Of a stretch of 64,000 nt of DNA, positions 37,008 to 49,045 are shown one piece after another. The notes beneath the pieces are model-generated. The model ran no database searches, was not told where the DNA came from, and saw only the letters and a list, made by a program, of their open reading frames with translations. The DNA is taken from the NCBI GenBank assembly GCA_964016885.1, contig OZ024743.1, positions 169,156,333 through 169,220,332 of the forward strand, in the 5' to 3' direction. The stretch is from Eledone cirrhosa. Its lineage: Eukaryota > Mollusca > Cephalopoda > Octopoda > Eledonidae. Both the position numbers and the translations under genes were made by a program. Position 1 is the stretch's first letter; the number at the start of each line of letters is the position of its first letter.

Positions 37008-37868
37008 TTGAAACACAAGCCTGACCAAAACACACACAAACTCACTAAACAACGCATAAACCGAAGTAGACCTGTCACGTGGTATAACCCACCCCCCTAT
37101 TCTATACACGTCGCCACTAACATACCGGGAACCTTTTTCAGGGCCCTCGAACAATCTTTTCCACACACACACAAATACCACAAGCTTTTCAATAAACACA
37201 CCGTCAAATTCTCTTTCTCCACCGCACCAAACCTAGGCCACACAATAGCACACAATAACAGGGCAAAAATACAAAAACACATGGTTTCCCCTCAACAAAC
37301 CACCACCACAACCCAGAACGAAACCACACACACAACACAACACAACAACACACACACCACACCAACACCGCACGACACCAACCGCCACCGTTGCACCGCA
37401 CCGGTTACTCCCAAATGCAACTGCAAAAGACGAGACGAATGCCCACTAAACGGGGAGTCCCTCGTTAAGAATATTGTTTACCGGTGCGATGTCACAGCCG
37501 GCAATAAAGAGTACTCATATATAGGTGCGACATCCACTACGTTTAAGGAGCGCTGGTATAACCACAGAAGCTCCTTCAAACATAGATCGAAACGACCCCA
37601 AACAAAACTGGCCGATCAGATCTGGGACCTCAAGGACAGGAATATTGAACCCTGGATCTCGTGGTCAGTAAAAAGACGTGTGGCATACATCCCCAGTGAC
37701 AGAAACCACTGCAGATTATGCCTAGCTGAGGCGGCGGAAATAATTAAACTTGAATCCGCCATAAACTATAGGTCGGACATAATTGTCAATTGCAGACACA
37801 CTAGGATGCACACCTTTTCTGCACAATCTTTCGCGGGAAGACCACGCACTAACCATGACCCACCATAA
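37008..37868 (+). pseudogene. PLE linker and GIY-YIG endonuclease, 5'-truncated but open
   Basis: 286 open codons holding the C-terminal third of a Penelope-like protein. Order: WYNPPPYSIHVATNIPGTFF, the SFSTAPNLGHTIA segment, a Thr/His/Asn-rich linker, the cysteine cluster CNCKRRDECPLNGE (37418-37460), IVYRCDV then YSYIGATSTTFKERWYNHRS (GIY-YIG core, about 37510-37570), and CRLCLAEAAEII with a final C-x-H-x-R-x-H group. The last Cys of the CPL-x-C cluster is Ser (GES). The RT is absent, cut off at (TA)n, and no proper start exists. Base composition (C-rich sense strand) differs from the other PLEs here, so it is another lineage. Confidence 0.85.
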
Positions 37869-40092
37869 TAACAACCACACCTGCCCCGTATCACCATCGC
37901 CCATCTCAACGAACTTTAATTCTAATCTAACTTCACTTTATCTTATTTCATTACATTGAATTTAACGATATGTAAGCCCGTATTTTGTATATCATGCCGC
38001 ATACATAACCCACACCAAAAATCACACTAACCATGACACACCATATTAATAACCACCTATACCCCGTCTCAACATCGCCCACTTCAATGAACTTATTGTA
38101 TTGTACTACATGTTACCTTTTCTAAGCCCGCATTTGTATATCATGCCGCACACATCACCATCACCACCACCAAAATGCACATCAACATACGCACCTCATA
38201 GTTGCAACATCGTATTAAATCGGTACCCTATGATACGTTCTACCTTGCAATCCACAATGACAAGGGACCTTGTAAATACAAAGTCGATCATATCACACCA
38301 TCGCTACCACCACCACACCACACATCGTCATGTGCCTACCATACACGCCTACAACCTCATCCCCCCATGTTCCCTCTATCTACCCTAACCTACAACCCCA
38401 CGCTAAATTCGACCCTGTAACTGTACTGTCTCAGGCACACACAACCACCGCCACCACTAAATACATCCACATACTTGAACAATCATTATCATTAACATCA
38501 TCAACACATATCATCCCTCGCTCCCAGATCGTCTGCCTACCATATAACACACCGTAACCTCTGATCATGTAATCATCTAGTCGAACATATCACCCCAGCA
38601 CCACCACCATCACCATGTCCACAACACACATCGCCGTACATCCATAAACGCTTTTCCCCCGCGTTCCCTATGTCACCTTTTAACCGGTATTCGATCCGGT
38701 ATATATATTTTTGTCCCTCACAACTCCATACTTCATCAACACCGACAACACATACCTCCACTCCCCAACCAACAATAGTGTGTGTGTCAGTGTGTAAGTA
38801 TTTTTACTCATATTTTTACTCATACGGGCGTTTAAGTGTGCGTGCGTGTACGCATATTTATGTGTATGTGTGTGTGTATGTGAACACACGTGTATGCATA
38901 TGTCTATGTGTGTGTGTATATATATATCTGTATATATATGTGTATGTGTATGCGTATGTGTATGTGTGTGTATTTATGTATGTGTATGTATGTGTGTGTA
39001 TGTATGTGTGTGTATGTGTACGTCTACATGTATGTATATGGGTAAATCTGACTGTATGTGTAGGTGAGCTCATATATGTGCATGTATGTGTATATGTGCG
39101 TGTATGTGTGCGTTGTCGGTACATGTGTGTGTATATATATATGTATATACATATGTGTGAGTACACGTGTGTGCGAGTGTGTATGTGTATATCTTGCATA
39201 CATGAGTGTGAGTCCATGTGCCCATACCCATGTGTATGTATGTGTATGTATATATGTAAAACACCTTCTACATTGCCTCTCACCTTCCCCCTATCTCTGT
39301 CGTTCGCCACCCCCACCGATACTCCCCCACTCTCCATGTTCGTGTCCGCATGCGCGCATACACATACATGTGTGTACATATACATATGGCTGTGTGTGAG
39401 CGTATGTCGATATGTGCGGGCAAGGATGTGCGTATGTGTTTTATGTTGTGTGTGTTTATACAACAATATGTGTGCAAATATATACATATATGTGTGTGCG
39501 TATACGTATATACAAGGTATCTGTCAGACGAAGAGCGTCTAACTATGTATCTATGTAAGGACCTTGACGCCACCAATACATCCACCACACCACCACAAAC
39601 GCCGCTACCATAGACAACGGCACCACTTCCACACACCCACCCCCACGCCAACCCGTCTACTGACAATCCACTAACCTCATACCACAGCCCATCCCACTAA
39701 ATAACCTTAACCACCACCATATCACCACATCCACCCCCACATACTCTACACGCCAAGGCCAACCCACCACCACCACACCAAGCCCACCTCATCCACACAC
39801 CGTCACCAACATCTCACCATCACACCCACCCCCATATACACTACAGGCCAGTACATCGCCTTGATCCTTCCCACCAATCAAAACAACTCATTTTGTCAAA
39901 CTCTTGAAACTCTGACTTTACCACATAGCATGTATTTCATTTTCTTATAGCATTTTAAGAGGGTCCGTCGAGCTGCTGATTATTGAGTCGGGTAGGATCG
40001 ATATAGATCGAACTTTGAGTTGATTAGTGGCGAAACGCGCGTCACCTATCAATAAATGCAATGAAGCAATAATCAATCGTCCTTTTTATCCT

Positions 40093-40094
<2 letters not shown>
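37869..40094 (+). other. 3' untranslated region of the PLE fragment with TG/TATG tract
   Basis: CA/ACC-rich sequence with diverged internal duplications (ACCATGAC... CCATAATAACAACCAC at 37851 and 38031), a TGTATG microsatellite at 38770-39510, then CCACCA-rich DNA to 39850. No gene. At 40019-40060 GTTGATTAGTGGCGAAACGC recalls a decayed hammerhead. Confidence 0.55.

Positions 40095-40142
<48 letters not shown>
40095..40142. repeat. (TA)n microsatellite
   Basis: Pure TA tract at the right edge of the preceding element. Confidence 0.95.
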
Positions 40143-40147
<5 letters not shown>

Positions 40148-41178
40148 TTAGAGTATACACTCAAAGAGTCATTTACAATTAATTAGCTCAAAGAAAGAAG
40201 CATTTCTGAGCCGTGCCATACAAGTGAATATAAATTAATATATGATAAACACCTAAGTGTTTGTATTGTAAAAGACAAAAGTTAGCTAGAATAAAACAAA
40301 ATAATTCAAATAAATATAGCCTGCCTGTATCGATTTAAAAAATAATAAATCAATATACACAAACTCATATTGGCAAATAGCCGTGGTACCTAGACAAATT
40401 TAAATTTCAAAATTCAAACCTTTTCCGCAGATCAATCTTAACCTCAAAATCAAAATAGGTTTCGCAAACGATGGTATAAAAGTGAAATAATCAATTTTCT
40501 GTGCTTATCAATAGGTACCCAGAAAAATTAGGTTACTTCACCTCGAAAAAATGTTGAAGGTTTGGTTTACGAGCACAAACGCACGAGGTTTTGCACTCGG
40601 TTCTTCCAGCTCACTAGCCTATCTCATACTCATGGCGCTAGAAATAACAGCCGTTTATATGGGATTAAAAATTAGCTCAACCGAGGGAGCAGTAATATAT
40701 TATATTTAGAGTATACACTCAAAGAGTCATTTACAATTAATTAGCTCAAAGAAAGAAGCATTTCTGAGCCGTGCAATACAAGTTAATATAAATTAATATA
40801 TGATAAACACCTAAGTGTTTGTATTGTAAAAGACAACAGTTAGCTAGAATGAAACAAACTAATTCAAATAAATATAGCCTGCCTGTATCGATTTAAAAAA
40901 TAATTAATCAATATACACAAACTCATATTGGCAAATAGCCGTTTCATTCTAGCTAACTTTTGTCTTTTACAATACAAATAGTTAGGTGTTTATCATATAT
41001 TAATTTGTATTAACTTGTATTGCACGGCTCAGAAATGCTTCTTTCTTTGAGCTAATTAATTGTAAATGACTCTTTGAGCGTATACTCTAAATATAATATA
41101 TTACTGCTCCCTCGGTTGAGCTAATTTTTAATCCCATATAAACGGCTGTTATTTCTAGCGCCATGAATATGAGATAGG
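40140..41178. repeat. Tandem and inverted repeat, unit about 558 bp
   Basis: A block starting ATTATATTTAGAGTATACAC occurs at 40140 and again at 40698 (offset 558), and a partial copy on the minus strand at 40942-41178. The inverted part and the second direct copy form a hairpin centred near 40940. The unit has no ORF; it could be a satellite or a retroelement 3' end. Confidence 0.8.
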
Positions 41179-41344
41179 TTGTGCGGATGACGGTTTAACC
41201 ATCGTCTCAGTGTTGGCCTTTAACGTATGTTGTAGCTCTGGTTCGTCAGAATTATTGAGCGCTTGCCACACATCTTGGAAGTTGCTTTTCGCTAATTCCA
41301 AAGCCGAAATACGATTCTCGCTAATTTATATATATATATATATA

Positions 41345-41575
41345 AACTCGCGTGGCCGAGTTGTTAGAGAACTGGATTCGCAATCGTGAGGTTGTGAGTT
41401 CGATTCCTGAACCGGGCGATGCGGTGTGTTCTTGGGCAAGACACTTTATTTCACGTTGCTCCTTCTACCTGGAGTTGCGACCGATAGATAGTATTAGCAA
41501 TTGGAAAGACCAATGGAAACATTGTTTCCTCGGTCCGATTTGACGAAAGTCGATCGACTGTAAATACTATATATA
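41345..41575 (+). repeat. tRNA-derived SINE, colinear copy of the 20083 family
   Basis: Head CGTGGCCGAGTTGTTAGAG, B box GTGAGTTCGATTCC, core and tail through GGTCCGATTTGACGAAAGTC. It serves as the undisturbed reference for the rearranged copy at 21633. (TA)n flanks on both sides; 41576-41894 is irregular TA. Confidence 0.83.
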
Positions 41576-41894
41576 CACTATATATATCGTATATATATAT
41601 ATATATATATAAAGTATATATAGATGCATAGTATATATATATATACAATATCTATGTGTATACATAGCATATATACTATATATATATATACATATATACT
41701 ATATATAAATACTATATATATACTACATACATATATATACTATATATATATATTAATAATGTACTATATATATATACTCTATATATGTATATATATGTAT
41801 GTATACTATATATTTATATATATGTATATATACTACATGTATACTATATATATACATATATAGTATAGTTAAATATATATATAGTATAGTTGAA

Positions 41895-43735
41895 TACAGA
41901 GAATAAAAAACATAGAGGCAGTACAAATGATATGGTTTTTAGTTTCACGCTTGAGAGTGGGGGATGGGGGAGGCCGGAGAACAGTGGGTAGGAAGAGAGT
42001 TCCAAGGGTGTATGGGGAGTGGTGGAAATACATCTAAAAAGGGGGAGGGGAGGAAAAACAATATTTTTAGACAGTAAAGGACATTTTTTATAAGTACAAA
42101 TAAAAATTTAAATAAAAACCAAAAAGGTGTGAGGCGTGTTGGGGTGGTGGTGGATGGAGGGAGGCTTGAGAGGGGAGAGGGAGGTGTGGGCCGAGCGGGG
42201 AGGGCTGAAGGTGGTGTTTGTGCATGGGTGCAGGTATACGTGTGTGTGTATGGGAATGTGAGAGTTGCGTGAAGAACGAGGTTCCATGTTCAGGTAAAAG
42301 GGAAACCGGTGTGTACGTGGGGTTGGGGTGTAAGTCGGTGTGTGCGGGCGTGTGGATAGAGAGCGGTGTGGGAGGGGGCGCGTGTTGTACGGAGGCTGAG
42401 TGTGTTTATGTGGGTATACGCACGTGTGTGTTCGTGTTTATATGTGGTGTAGATGTAGGCGGCGTGGCTCGAAAATAATGTGTTTGTTCGTGTGTATGTT
42501 CCTAAGATATTTCCATGGAGTGTGAGACAAGATGGAACGATGCCCGGTGGTGTGTAATCCTGGTGTGGTTGTGCGGAAGTGGAGACATGTGGGGTGCGCG
42601 CGCAATAGGAAGTGGTCAGAGGGTCAAGGCAGGGTGAAGAGATAGCAGTAGATGAGGATGACCGTTAAAGAAAGGGTCTGTGGTGTGGACTGTGTGTCTG
42701 TGTGCGGAGTTGCGGTGGACAGGGAAGAGGATGGATAGGTGTGAAAGGTGGAGGAGGAAGGTGGTGGTGTGGGGGATGGTGTATATATTAGTGGGGATGT
42801 TAGTGGGATGTGTGTGTGGGAGTGTAGGGGGAGCGTGGAGAAAGAGATGGAGAGAAAGGGTGTTGAGGCCGGAGGAGGAGGTGTAGTGTACTGGTGTGTG
42901 CGTGTTTGGTTATGAGTGTGTGTGGTAGAGAGGGTGTGTGTTCGTGTATGGGGGTGAGGGGGAAGGTGGCTTGGGGGCTGTTATTATTTGGAGGGTCCAC
43001 CAAGGGTGTGGGCCGGTGAAACTGAGGAGTGTGTTAGAGGTGTTAGTGGGGGATGTGTGTGTGGGAAGGGGTGTCGAAGGCTAAAGGAATAGGGTTGGGT
43101 AGTTCAAACGGGAGGGGGGGGGTATGTAGTGTGAAGATTGTGTGTTGTGGGACAGTGAGGCGTGTGGCGGGTGTCCCATGGCATTGGATCAGGCCACAAA
43201 AGTGGCGGGCGAGGAGGGAACTCTCGCCGAGAGGAGGACCGAGCCGTGAACCGATCCGCCAGGCGACGGCGAGTCTGTCCGACGTATGTTGCGGTGCACT
43301 CCAATGAACGAAGTCCGTAGATGAGGTTGGAGAAGGTGCAGCTGAAGGCGTGCCGGACAGAAGAGAGTGGCCGTTGGCACATGGAAGGTAATCTTGTTCG
43401 TGATGTGGGGGCAGGTGTGGCAGCGAAGCCTGGAGAAGGGAAGGGAACGTGGGGGAGCGTGGGATGGGGGGGGGGGGTCTGGAGGTGCGGATGAGGAGGA
43501 ATCGGAGATTACGTGCGCATTTGAAGCAGGGGAGGGGTGAGGATGGGAAGATGGGGGAGGTGGAGGGGTCGAACTGGAGGCGGACGATGGTGGTGTGGAG
43601 ATGTATAGTGTATATATGCTAACGAAGGAGTTGTGGTAAGGAAACAAATAGACCATAACGCACCAGAGTACTCAATACTTAGAGTAGTAGAGTGGGTAAT
43701 AAAAAATGTATGACCCCGACGGCACGGGATCATAC
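41895..43735 (-). pseudogene. PLE-C copy 2, GIY-YIG region decayed
   Basis: Diverged minus-strand copy of the element at 22530-24690. Legible pieces: RCHTCPHITNKITF (about 43385-43425), LIYGLRSLECTATYVGQTRR (about 43265-43330) and RLADRF. Frameshifts and a deletion after RLADRF remove the rest of the nuclease. The 3' part (41910-42960) matches copy 1 in composition, but the hammerhead-like block of copy 1 is replaced. Confidence 0.75.
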
Positions 43736-43750
43736 ATTTTCCTATATATA

Positions 43751-43753
<3 letters not shown>

Positions 43754-43807
<54 letters not shown>

Positions 43808-43858
43808 ATATATATACTGAATATATATATGTATATACTATATATATATTTATATATA

Positions 43859-43910
<52 letters not shown>
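43754..43910. repeat. TA-rich microsatellite
   Basis: Two TA tracts separated by ATACTGAATATATA; borders the left arm of PLE-B. Confidence 0.93.
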
Positions 43911-43918
<8 letters not shown>

Positions 43919-44069
43919 ATACTTTGGGAGGGTCATGTTGCCAATAAGAAACACACGCACCAGTTGCTTTCACTTCAATTTAATTTAATATATATTTATA
44001 AATTTACAAATTTATAAATTTCTGGTTGGTTGGTTGGTTCCACAACCAGATAGTTGTTTATATATATAT

Positions 44070-44114
44070 AGTCATAGTTCTTTCGTCACACACTCTGCGA
44101 CCTCTTCAGTGACT
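44070..44114 (-). ncRNA. Hammerhead ribozyme, PLE-B left end
   Basis: Mirror of 49046-49090: core CTGAAGA (plus 44103-44109). Stem II has one G-T pair where the right copy has A-T. Confidence 0.6.
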
Positions 44115-44411
44115 GGGGATTTCTTTCTTCGTTTCTGTGCCTTTCCTTTCTTCTATCCTACGCCATTTTGTTTGTGTGTGGGTTGCGTGCTAAGTTTGCG
44201 CATGCGCCACATCTGGGTGTCTGTGTGCGTTTGTGTTCATTTTTCTATTTTTCTATTTATATTTGTTTGTTTATTTATTTATTTATTGTTGGTTGGTTGT
44301 TTGTTCTATGTGTGTGTGTGTTTTCATTTTGTCTTGTGTGTGTTTTCATTTTGTGTGTGTTTTCAATTGTAAGTTGTTTGTTCTATGTGTGTGTGTGTTT
44401 TCATTTTGTCC

Positions 44412-45470
44412 TTAATTGTAAGTTGTGATGTTGTTGTTCCACTCATATTTTCTATTTAATTTTGGTTTTAATTCTTTTATGCTTACTGCCTCTGTAATTT
44501 GCCTAAACATTGCGTCTTTTTTGTGTGTGGATTCTATTTTTATTTCTATGCTCTCTAATTTACCCCTGTGTTCTATCTTAGCATGTTGGTAGAGCACAGA
44601 TGATTCTTTACTATCTTGGAGGTCTCGCCAGTGTTCATTTATTCGTTCCCCTATACTACGAGCTGTCTCACCTATGTACACTATATTTTTGTTTCTACAT
44701 TGTCCTTCAGTACATCTTATGCTATATACTACATTTCTAGTTTTACAGTTAATATGGGGGCTTATTTTACAGGTTATACATTTCTTATCTATACATGAGG
44801 GTCTTTGGAACGGGTATGTCTTGCTAATAAGTGTTTTTACGGAGGTACCAGGTCTTTCTACTATCTTAATATTGAGATTATGTTTCTTTAGGGCCCTTCT
44901 AAATTTGTAGGCTAGTTCGCCTCTAGGGGTTGTATTGATGAACATTACACTCTGGTATTTATTGCTATCATACCATGAGTTTATTCTATTGGCCTTGTTC
45001 TTAGTTCTTTCTATTCTATTCCAAAATTTGCTCCTATACAAGGGGCAGGTCCCATTTATGTCATTATTTACCATTTTTTCCCATTTGGTTCTGGCTCCTT
45101 TATACACTCTGATTCTATCTCTCTGATTGTAGCCAGAGAACTGCATACGGTGGATGAAGTGTTGTATGTGTCTCTCTAGTTCTTCGGGGTTGCACATGCG
45201 GGACACATTTCTCATCACCCGTACCAAATCCGCAATCAGTATGTTGATTTTGGTATGGTCCGAAATGGCCGAGTTTCGGTGGATCAGATGTTTGGAAGTC
45301 ATGGGTTTGGCATAATGGGAATGGAGGATTTGTTTTTGGTTGTTAATAGTATCTAACCAGAGCTCTGTGTCTAGTACAGGTAATCGATGGTTGGGGTGTC
45401 TACTTGGGTAGTCTATAGTAACTCTAATGCTCTGGTGGATGGAGTTTGCTATTTGCTGGATGCTTTCCAT
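44412..45470 (-). pseudogene. PLE-B inverted 3' fragment: RT end and GIY-YIG
   Basis: 352 codons, identical in translation to the last 352 of the ORF at 46052-48748. It starts at the Met of MESIQQIANSIHQSI just after the catalytic YVDD, so it has no RT active site. It is an end fragment, not an independent gene. Confidence 0.92.
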
Positions 45471-46051
45471 TTATGGAAACACGGAAATAGATAATAATGA
45501 AATGTCTGTGTTACGTCTGCCACCCAAATTTGCGACATTCAAGAAGGTAAATATGATTAGTTGTCTGTCAGAAATAGAAAAATCATTTACGAAACTACGC
45601 TGGAGCATCAAAAACAAAAACAAAAGCAACAATATACGCACACACATATACAACACACATCCCAACAACAACAGACACACAGACACAAACAACAATAACA
45701 ACAACAATAGCAACATACCCAGATACAACACCAACAATAGCAACATACCCAGATACAACAGACACGCAGACACAAACAACAATAACAACACACACGGAGA
45801 CAACAATAACAACAACACACACATCAACAACAACAACAACAGCAACATACCCAGATACAACAATACACACATCAACAACAACAACAACAGCAACATACCC
45901 AGATACAACAACAACAGACACGCAAACACAAACAACAATAACAACACACACAACAACGATAACACACACACACACGGAGACAACAACACACATCAACAAC
46001 AACACACATCAACAACAACACACATCAACAACAACAACACACACACATTCA
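45455..46051 (+). pseudogene. PLE-B N-terminal segment with Asn-rich repeats, out of frame with RT
   Basis: The frame reads NTEIDNNEMSVLRLPPKFAT and EIEKSFTKLRWSIKNKN, the N-terminal signature of many PLE proteins. It then runs into an Asn/His-rich stretch coded by tandem copies of a unit ending CAACATACCCAGATACAAC (45697-45920). It remains open to 46107 in one frame while the RT ORF opens in another at 46052. Either a frameshift in the repeat has split the protein, or the two are joined by slippage. Confidence 0.7.
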
Positions 46052-48748
46052 ATGCCTCTCACCACCACTACAATCTTAACAAACACACAGACACAGAAAA
46101 CAAGTAATGACAGTAGCACAGAAATCAGAGAAATAAGAGAAAGTAATAGGATTAAAAGGAGTAGGGAGACTAAGGACAAAGAGAATAACCAAGACGAACA
46201 CACAGACACACAAAATAGGGTAGATAACAACATTGAGCCAGTGGAAAGAGACAGGAGTAATTATGAGAGACATAGAAACAACCATGAAGCTGAGGCTGCT
46301 GCTGTTGGTGGAAATAGAAACAACACAACTAACAATAGCACTAGTACACATAAAGCAGCAGCCTGGAACTCTCCGTTTTATAACCCCTCCGATAAATCAT
46401 TCGACCTACGACGAGTCCACGCCACGACTTTGCCATTTAACAAACGCACGCAGTTGCCGTCGCAGGTCGATGAACAAACAGAAGCACAATTTAGTATAGC
46501 TAAATCCGAACTTAGAAATATTATAGAAGAGTATAGCAAGAAGCATAATAGAATAGAGGCCCAGCAACTGGGAGAAGAATCTGCAAATGGCTTGCGTAAG
46601 CTCATGCAGCGCTCGCGTAATGGAGAGATAGCATGCTTTCCAACAGACAAGTCTGGCAGAATGTCGGTTGACAGCCTGCCAAACTACATCCAGGCAATGC
46701 AACCCCACATCACTAACACAAGAGAGGTAACACCACAGGAGCATGAGGATAGAGAAAAAACCCTCAATGCCCATATGGTGATGTGGACAAATATAATGCA
46801 GCCCAACAAAAGGACTGCCAACAACTTCCAGGCCTGGAACAATGACGTGCCGGCGTTGTATGGGCTTCGAAAAGACCATAAAACGGGCTGGGACCCTGTC
46901 GCGGGACCACCAACACGGCCAGTCTGTGGGGCTAACATTGCTAGTAACTACAGACTGTCCTACTTCCTCTCCCTGATCATACGCCCCATCATTGAGATGT
47001 CCCCAGATGTGTGTGACAGCACGGAGGACCTCCTCAGCAGAATCGGCGCGGGTAACCGATCTGGGGACCTAACAAACTGCATAATAGGCAGTATGGATGT
47101 TGTGTCCCTGTATCCATCTATTGACGTGGATTTTGCTGTGGAGAAATGCGTCGAAATGATCAGCGAGAGCAAGGTTGAGTTCCGTGGGATTGATACCAGT
47201 GAGCTGGGACTTCTACTTAAGCTTACCCATAGTAATAGTTACCTAGACACTTATGACCTTAGCAACCTGTGCCCTACAAGACCAGCAAGAGGCAGACCAC
47301 CTACCATTACCTCAATGGCCAAGAAAACCCACACAGATAGATGGAACGGGTGGACCAGAGCCATACGGACACCCGAAAACCACGATGAACTGAAGAAAAT
47401 GATTGCACATGCGGTAGGGGCCAGCATAAAATTAACCCTTAAGGAACATATGTTCAAATTTAATGGTAAAACATATGCCCAAGAGGAAGGAGCAGCCATT
47501 GGTGTTAGCATTGCAGGCGACATAGCTAACTTGTTCATGGTATGGTGGGACAGTAGACTTAAACAAAAACTTAATGAACAATTAGAAGACAGCTTAACCC
47601 TGATAATGTACTCCCGCTACGTAGATGATATAAACATCGTAGTTAAGACACCCCCACTAAAGAACAGTCAGGAACCAGAGAAAAACACAATGGAAAGCAT
47701 CCAGCAAATAGCAAACTCCATCCACCAGAGCATTAGAGTTACTATAGACTACCCAAGTAGACACCCAAACCATCGATTACCTGTACTAGACACAGAGCTC
47801 TGGTTAGATACTATTAACAACCAAAAACAAATCCTCCATTCCCATTATGCCAAACCCATGACTTCCAAACATCTGATCCACCGAAACTCGGCCATTTCGG
47901 ACCATACCAAAATCAACATACTGATTGCGGATTTGGTACGGGTGATGAGAAATGTGTCCCGCATGTGCAACCCCGAAGAACTAGAGAGACACATACAACA
48001 CTTCATCCACCGTATGCAGTTCTCTGGCTACAATCAGAGAGATAGAATCAGAGTGTATAAAGGAGCCAGAACCAAATGGGAAAAAATGGTAAATAATGAC
48101 ATAAATGGGACCTGCCCCTTGTATAGGAGCAAATTTTGGAATAGAATAGAAAGAACTAAGAACAAGGCCAATAGAATAAACTCATGGTATGATAGCAATA
48201 AATACCAGAGTGTAATGTTCATCAATACAACCCCTAGAGGCGAACTAGCCTACAAATTTAGAAGGGCCCTAAAGAAACATAATCTCAATATTAAGATAGT
48301 AGAAAGACCTGGTACCTCCGTAAAAACACTTATTAGCAAGACATACCCGTTCCAAAGACCCTCATGTATAGATAAGAAATGTATAACCTGTAAAATAAGC
48401 CCCCATATTAACTGTAAAACTAGAAATGTAGTATATAGCATAAGATGTACTGAAGGACAATGTAGAAACAAAAATATAGTGTACATAGGTGAGACAGCTC
48501 GTAGTATAGGGGAACGAATAAATGAACACTGGCGAGACCTCCAAGATAGTAAAGAATCATCTGTGCTCTACCAACATGCTAAGATAGAACACAGGGGTAA
48601 ATTAGAGAGCATAGAAATAAAAATAGAATCCACACACAAGAAAGACGCAATGTTTAGGCAAATTACAGAGGCAGTAAGCATAAAAGAATTAAAACCAAAA
48701 TTAAATAGAAAATATGAGTGGAACAACAACATCACAACTTACAATTAA
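46052..48748 (+). CDS. PLE-B reverse transcriptase with C-terminal GIY-YIG endonuclease
   Basis: 898 codons without a stop. Seen in order: low-complexity head (1-105); a conserved segment with WNSPFYNPSDKSFDLRRVHA (about 109-130); LYGLRKDHK (268-276) and PPTRPVCG of the fingers; motif A GSMDVVSLYPSID (about 346-358); motif B GAAIGVSIAGDIANLF (about 479-494); motif C SRYVDD (about 521-526) with both catalytic Asp; thumb; a Cys pair CIDKKCITC (about 768); then NVVYSIRC (about 791) and VYIGETARSIGERINEHW (about 810), with the GIY-YIG Tyr, Arg and Glu present. The order RT then nuclease is that of canonical PLEs. All key residues are intact, so this copy may be active, but the N-terminal segment upstream is in another frame. 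The start codon is arbitrary. Confidence 0.93.
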   Translation: MPLTTTTILTNTQTQKTSNDSSTEIREIRESNRIKRSRETKDKENNQDEHTDTQNRVDNNIEPVERDRSNYERHRNNHEAEAAAVGGNRNNTTNNSTSTHKAAAWNSPFYNPSDKSFDLRRVHATTLPFNKRTQLPSQVDEQTEAQFSIAKSELRNIIEEYSKKHNRIEAQQLGEESANGLRKLMQRSRNGEIACFPTDKSGRMSVDSLPNYIQAMQPHITNTREVTPQEHEDREKTLNAHMVMWTNIMQPNKRTANNFQAWNNDVPALYGLRKDHKTGWDPVAGPPTRPVCGANIASNYRLSYFLSLIIRPIIEMSPDVCDSTEDLLSRIGAGNRSGDLTNCIIGSMDVVSLYPSIDVDFAVEKCVEMISESKVEFRGIDTSELGLLLKLTHSNSYLDTYDLSNLCPTRPARGRPPTITSMAKKTHTDRWNGWTRAIRTPENHDELKKMIAHAVGASIKLTLKEHMFKFNGKTYAQEEGAAIGVSIAGDIANLFMVWWDSRLKQKLNEQLEDSLTLIMYSRYVDDINIVVKTPPLKNSQEPEKNTMESIQQIANSIHQSIRVTIDYPSRHPNHRLPVLDTELWLDTINNQKQILHSHYAKPMTSKHLIHRNSAISDHTKINILIADLVRVMRNVSRMCNPEELERHIQHFIHRMQFSGYNQRDRIRVYKGARTKWEKMVNNDINGTCPLYRSKFWNRIERTKNKANRINSWYDSNKYQSVMFINTTPRGELAYKFRRALKKHNLNIKIVERPGTSVKTLISKTYPFQRPSCIDKKCITCKISPHINCKTRNVVYSIRCTEGQCRNKNIVYIGETARSIGERINEHWRDLQDSKESSVLYQHAKIEHRGKLESIEIKIESTHKKDAMFRQITEAVSIKELKPKLNRKYEWNNNITTYN

Positions 48749-49045
48749 GGACAAAATGAAAACACACACACACATAGAACAAACAACTTACAATTGAAAA
48801 CACACACAAAATGAAAACACACACAAGACAAAATGAAAACACACACACACATAGAACAAACAACCAACCAACAATAAATAAATAAATAAACAAACAAATA
48901 TAAATAGAAAAATAGAAAAATGAACACAAACGCACACAGACACCCAGATGTGGCGCATGCGCAAACTTAGCACGCAACCCACACACAAACAAAATGGCGT
49001 AGGATAGAAGAAAGGAAAGGCACAGAAACGAAGAAAGAAATCCCC

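Noticed and set aside
38670..39542. 290-codon plus-strand frame rich in Val, Cys and Tyr
   Set aside because: Read from a TGTATG microsatellite; no domain.
40019..40062. Hammerhead near GTTGATTAGTGGCGAAACGC
   Set aside because: Core is TTGATTA, with two essential bases changed, and stem II is not supported.
45471..46233. Minus-strand Leu/Val-rich frames resembling membrane proteins
   Set aside because: Antisense of the Asn-rich CAA repeat of PLE-B.
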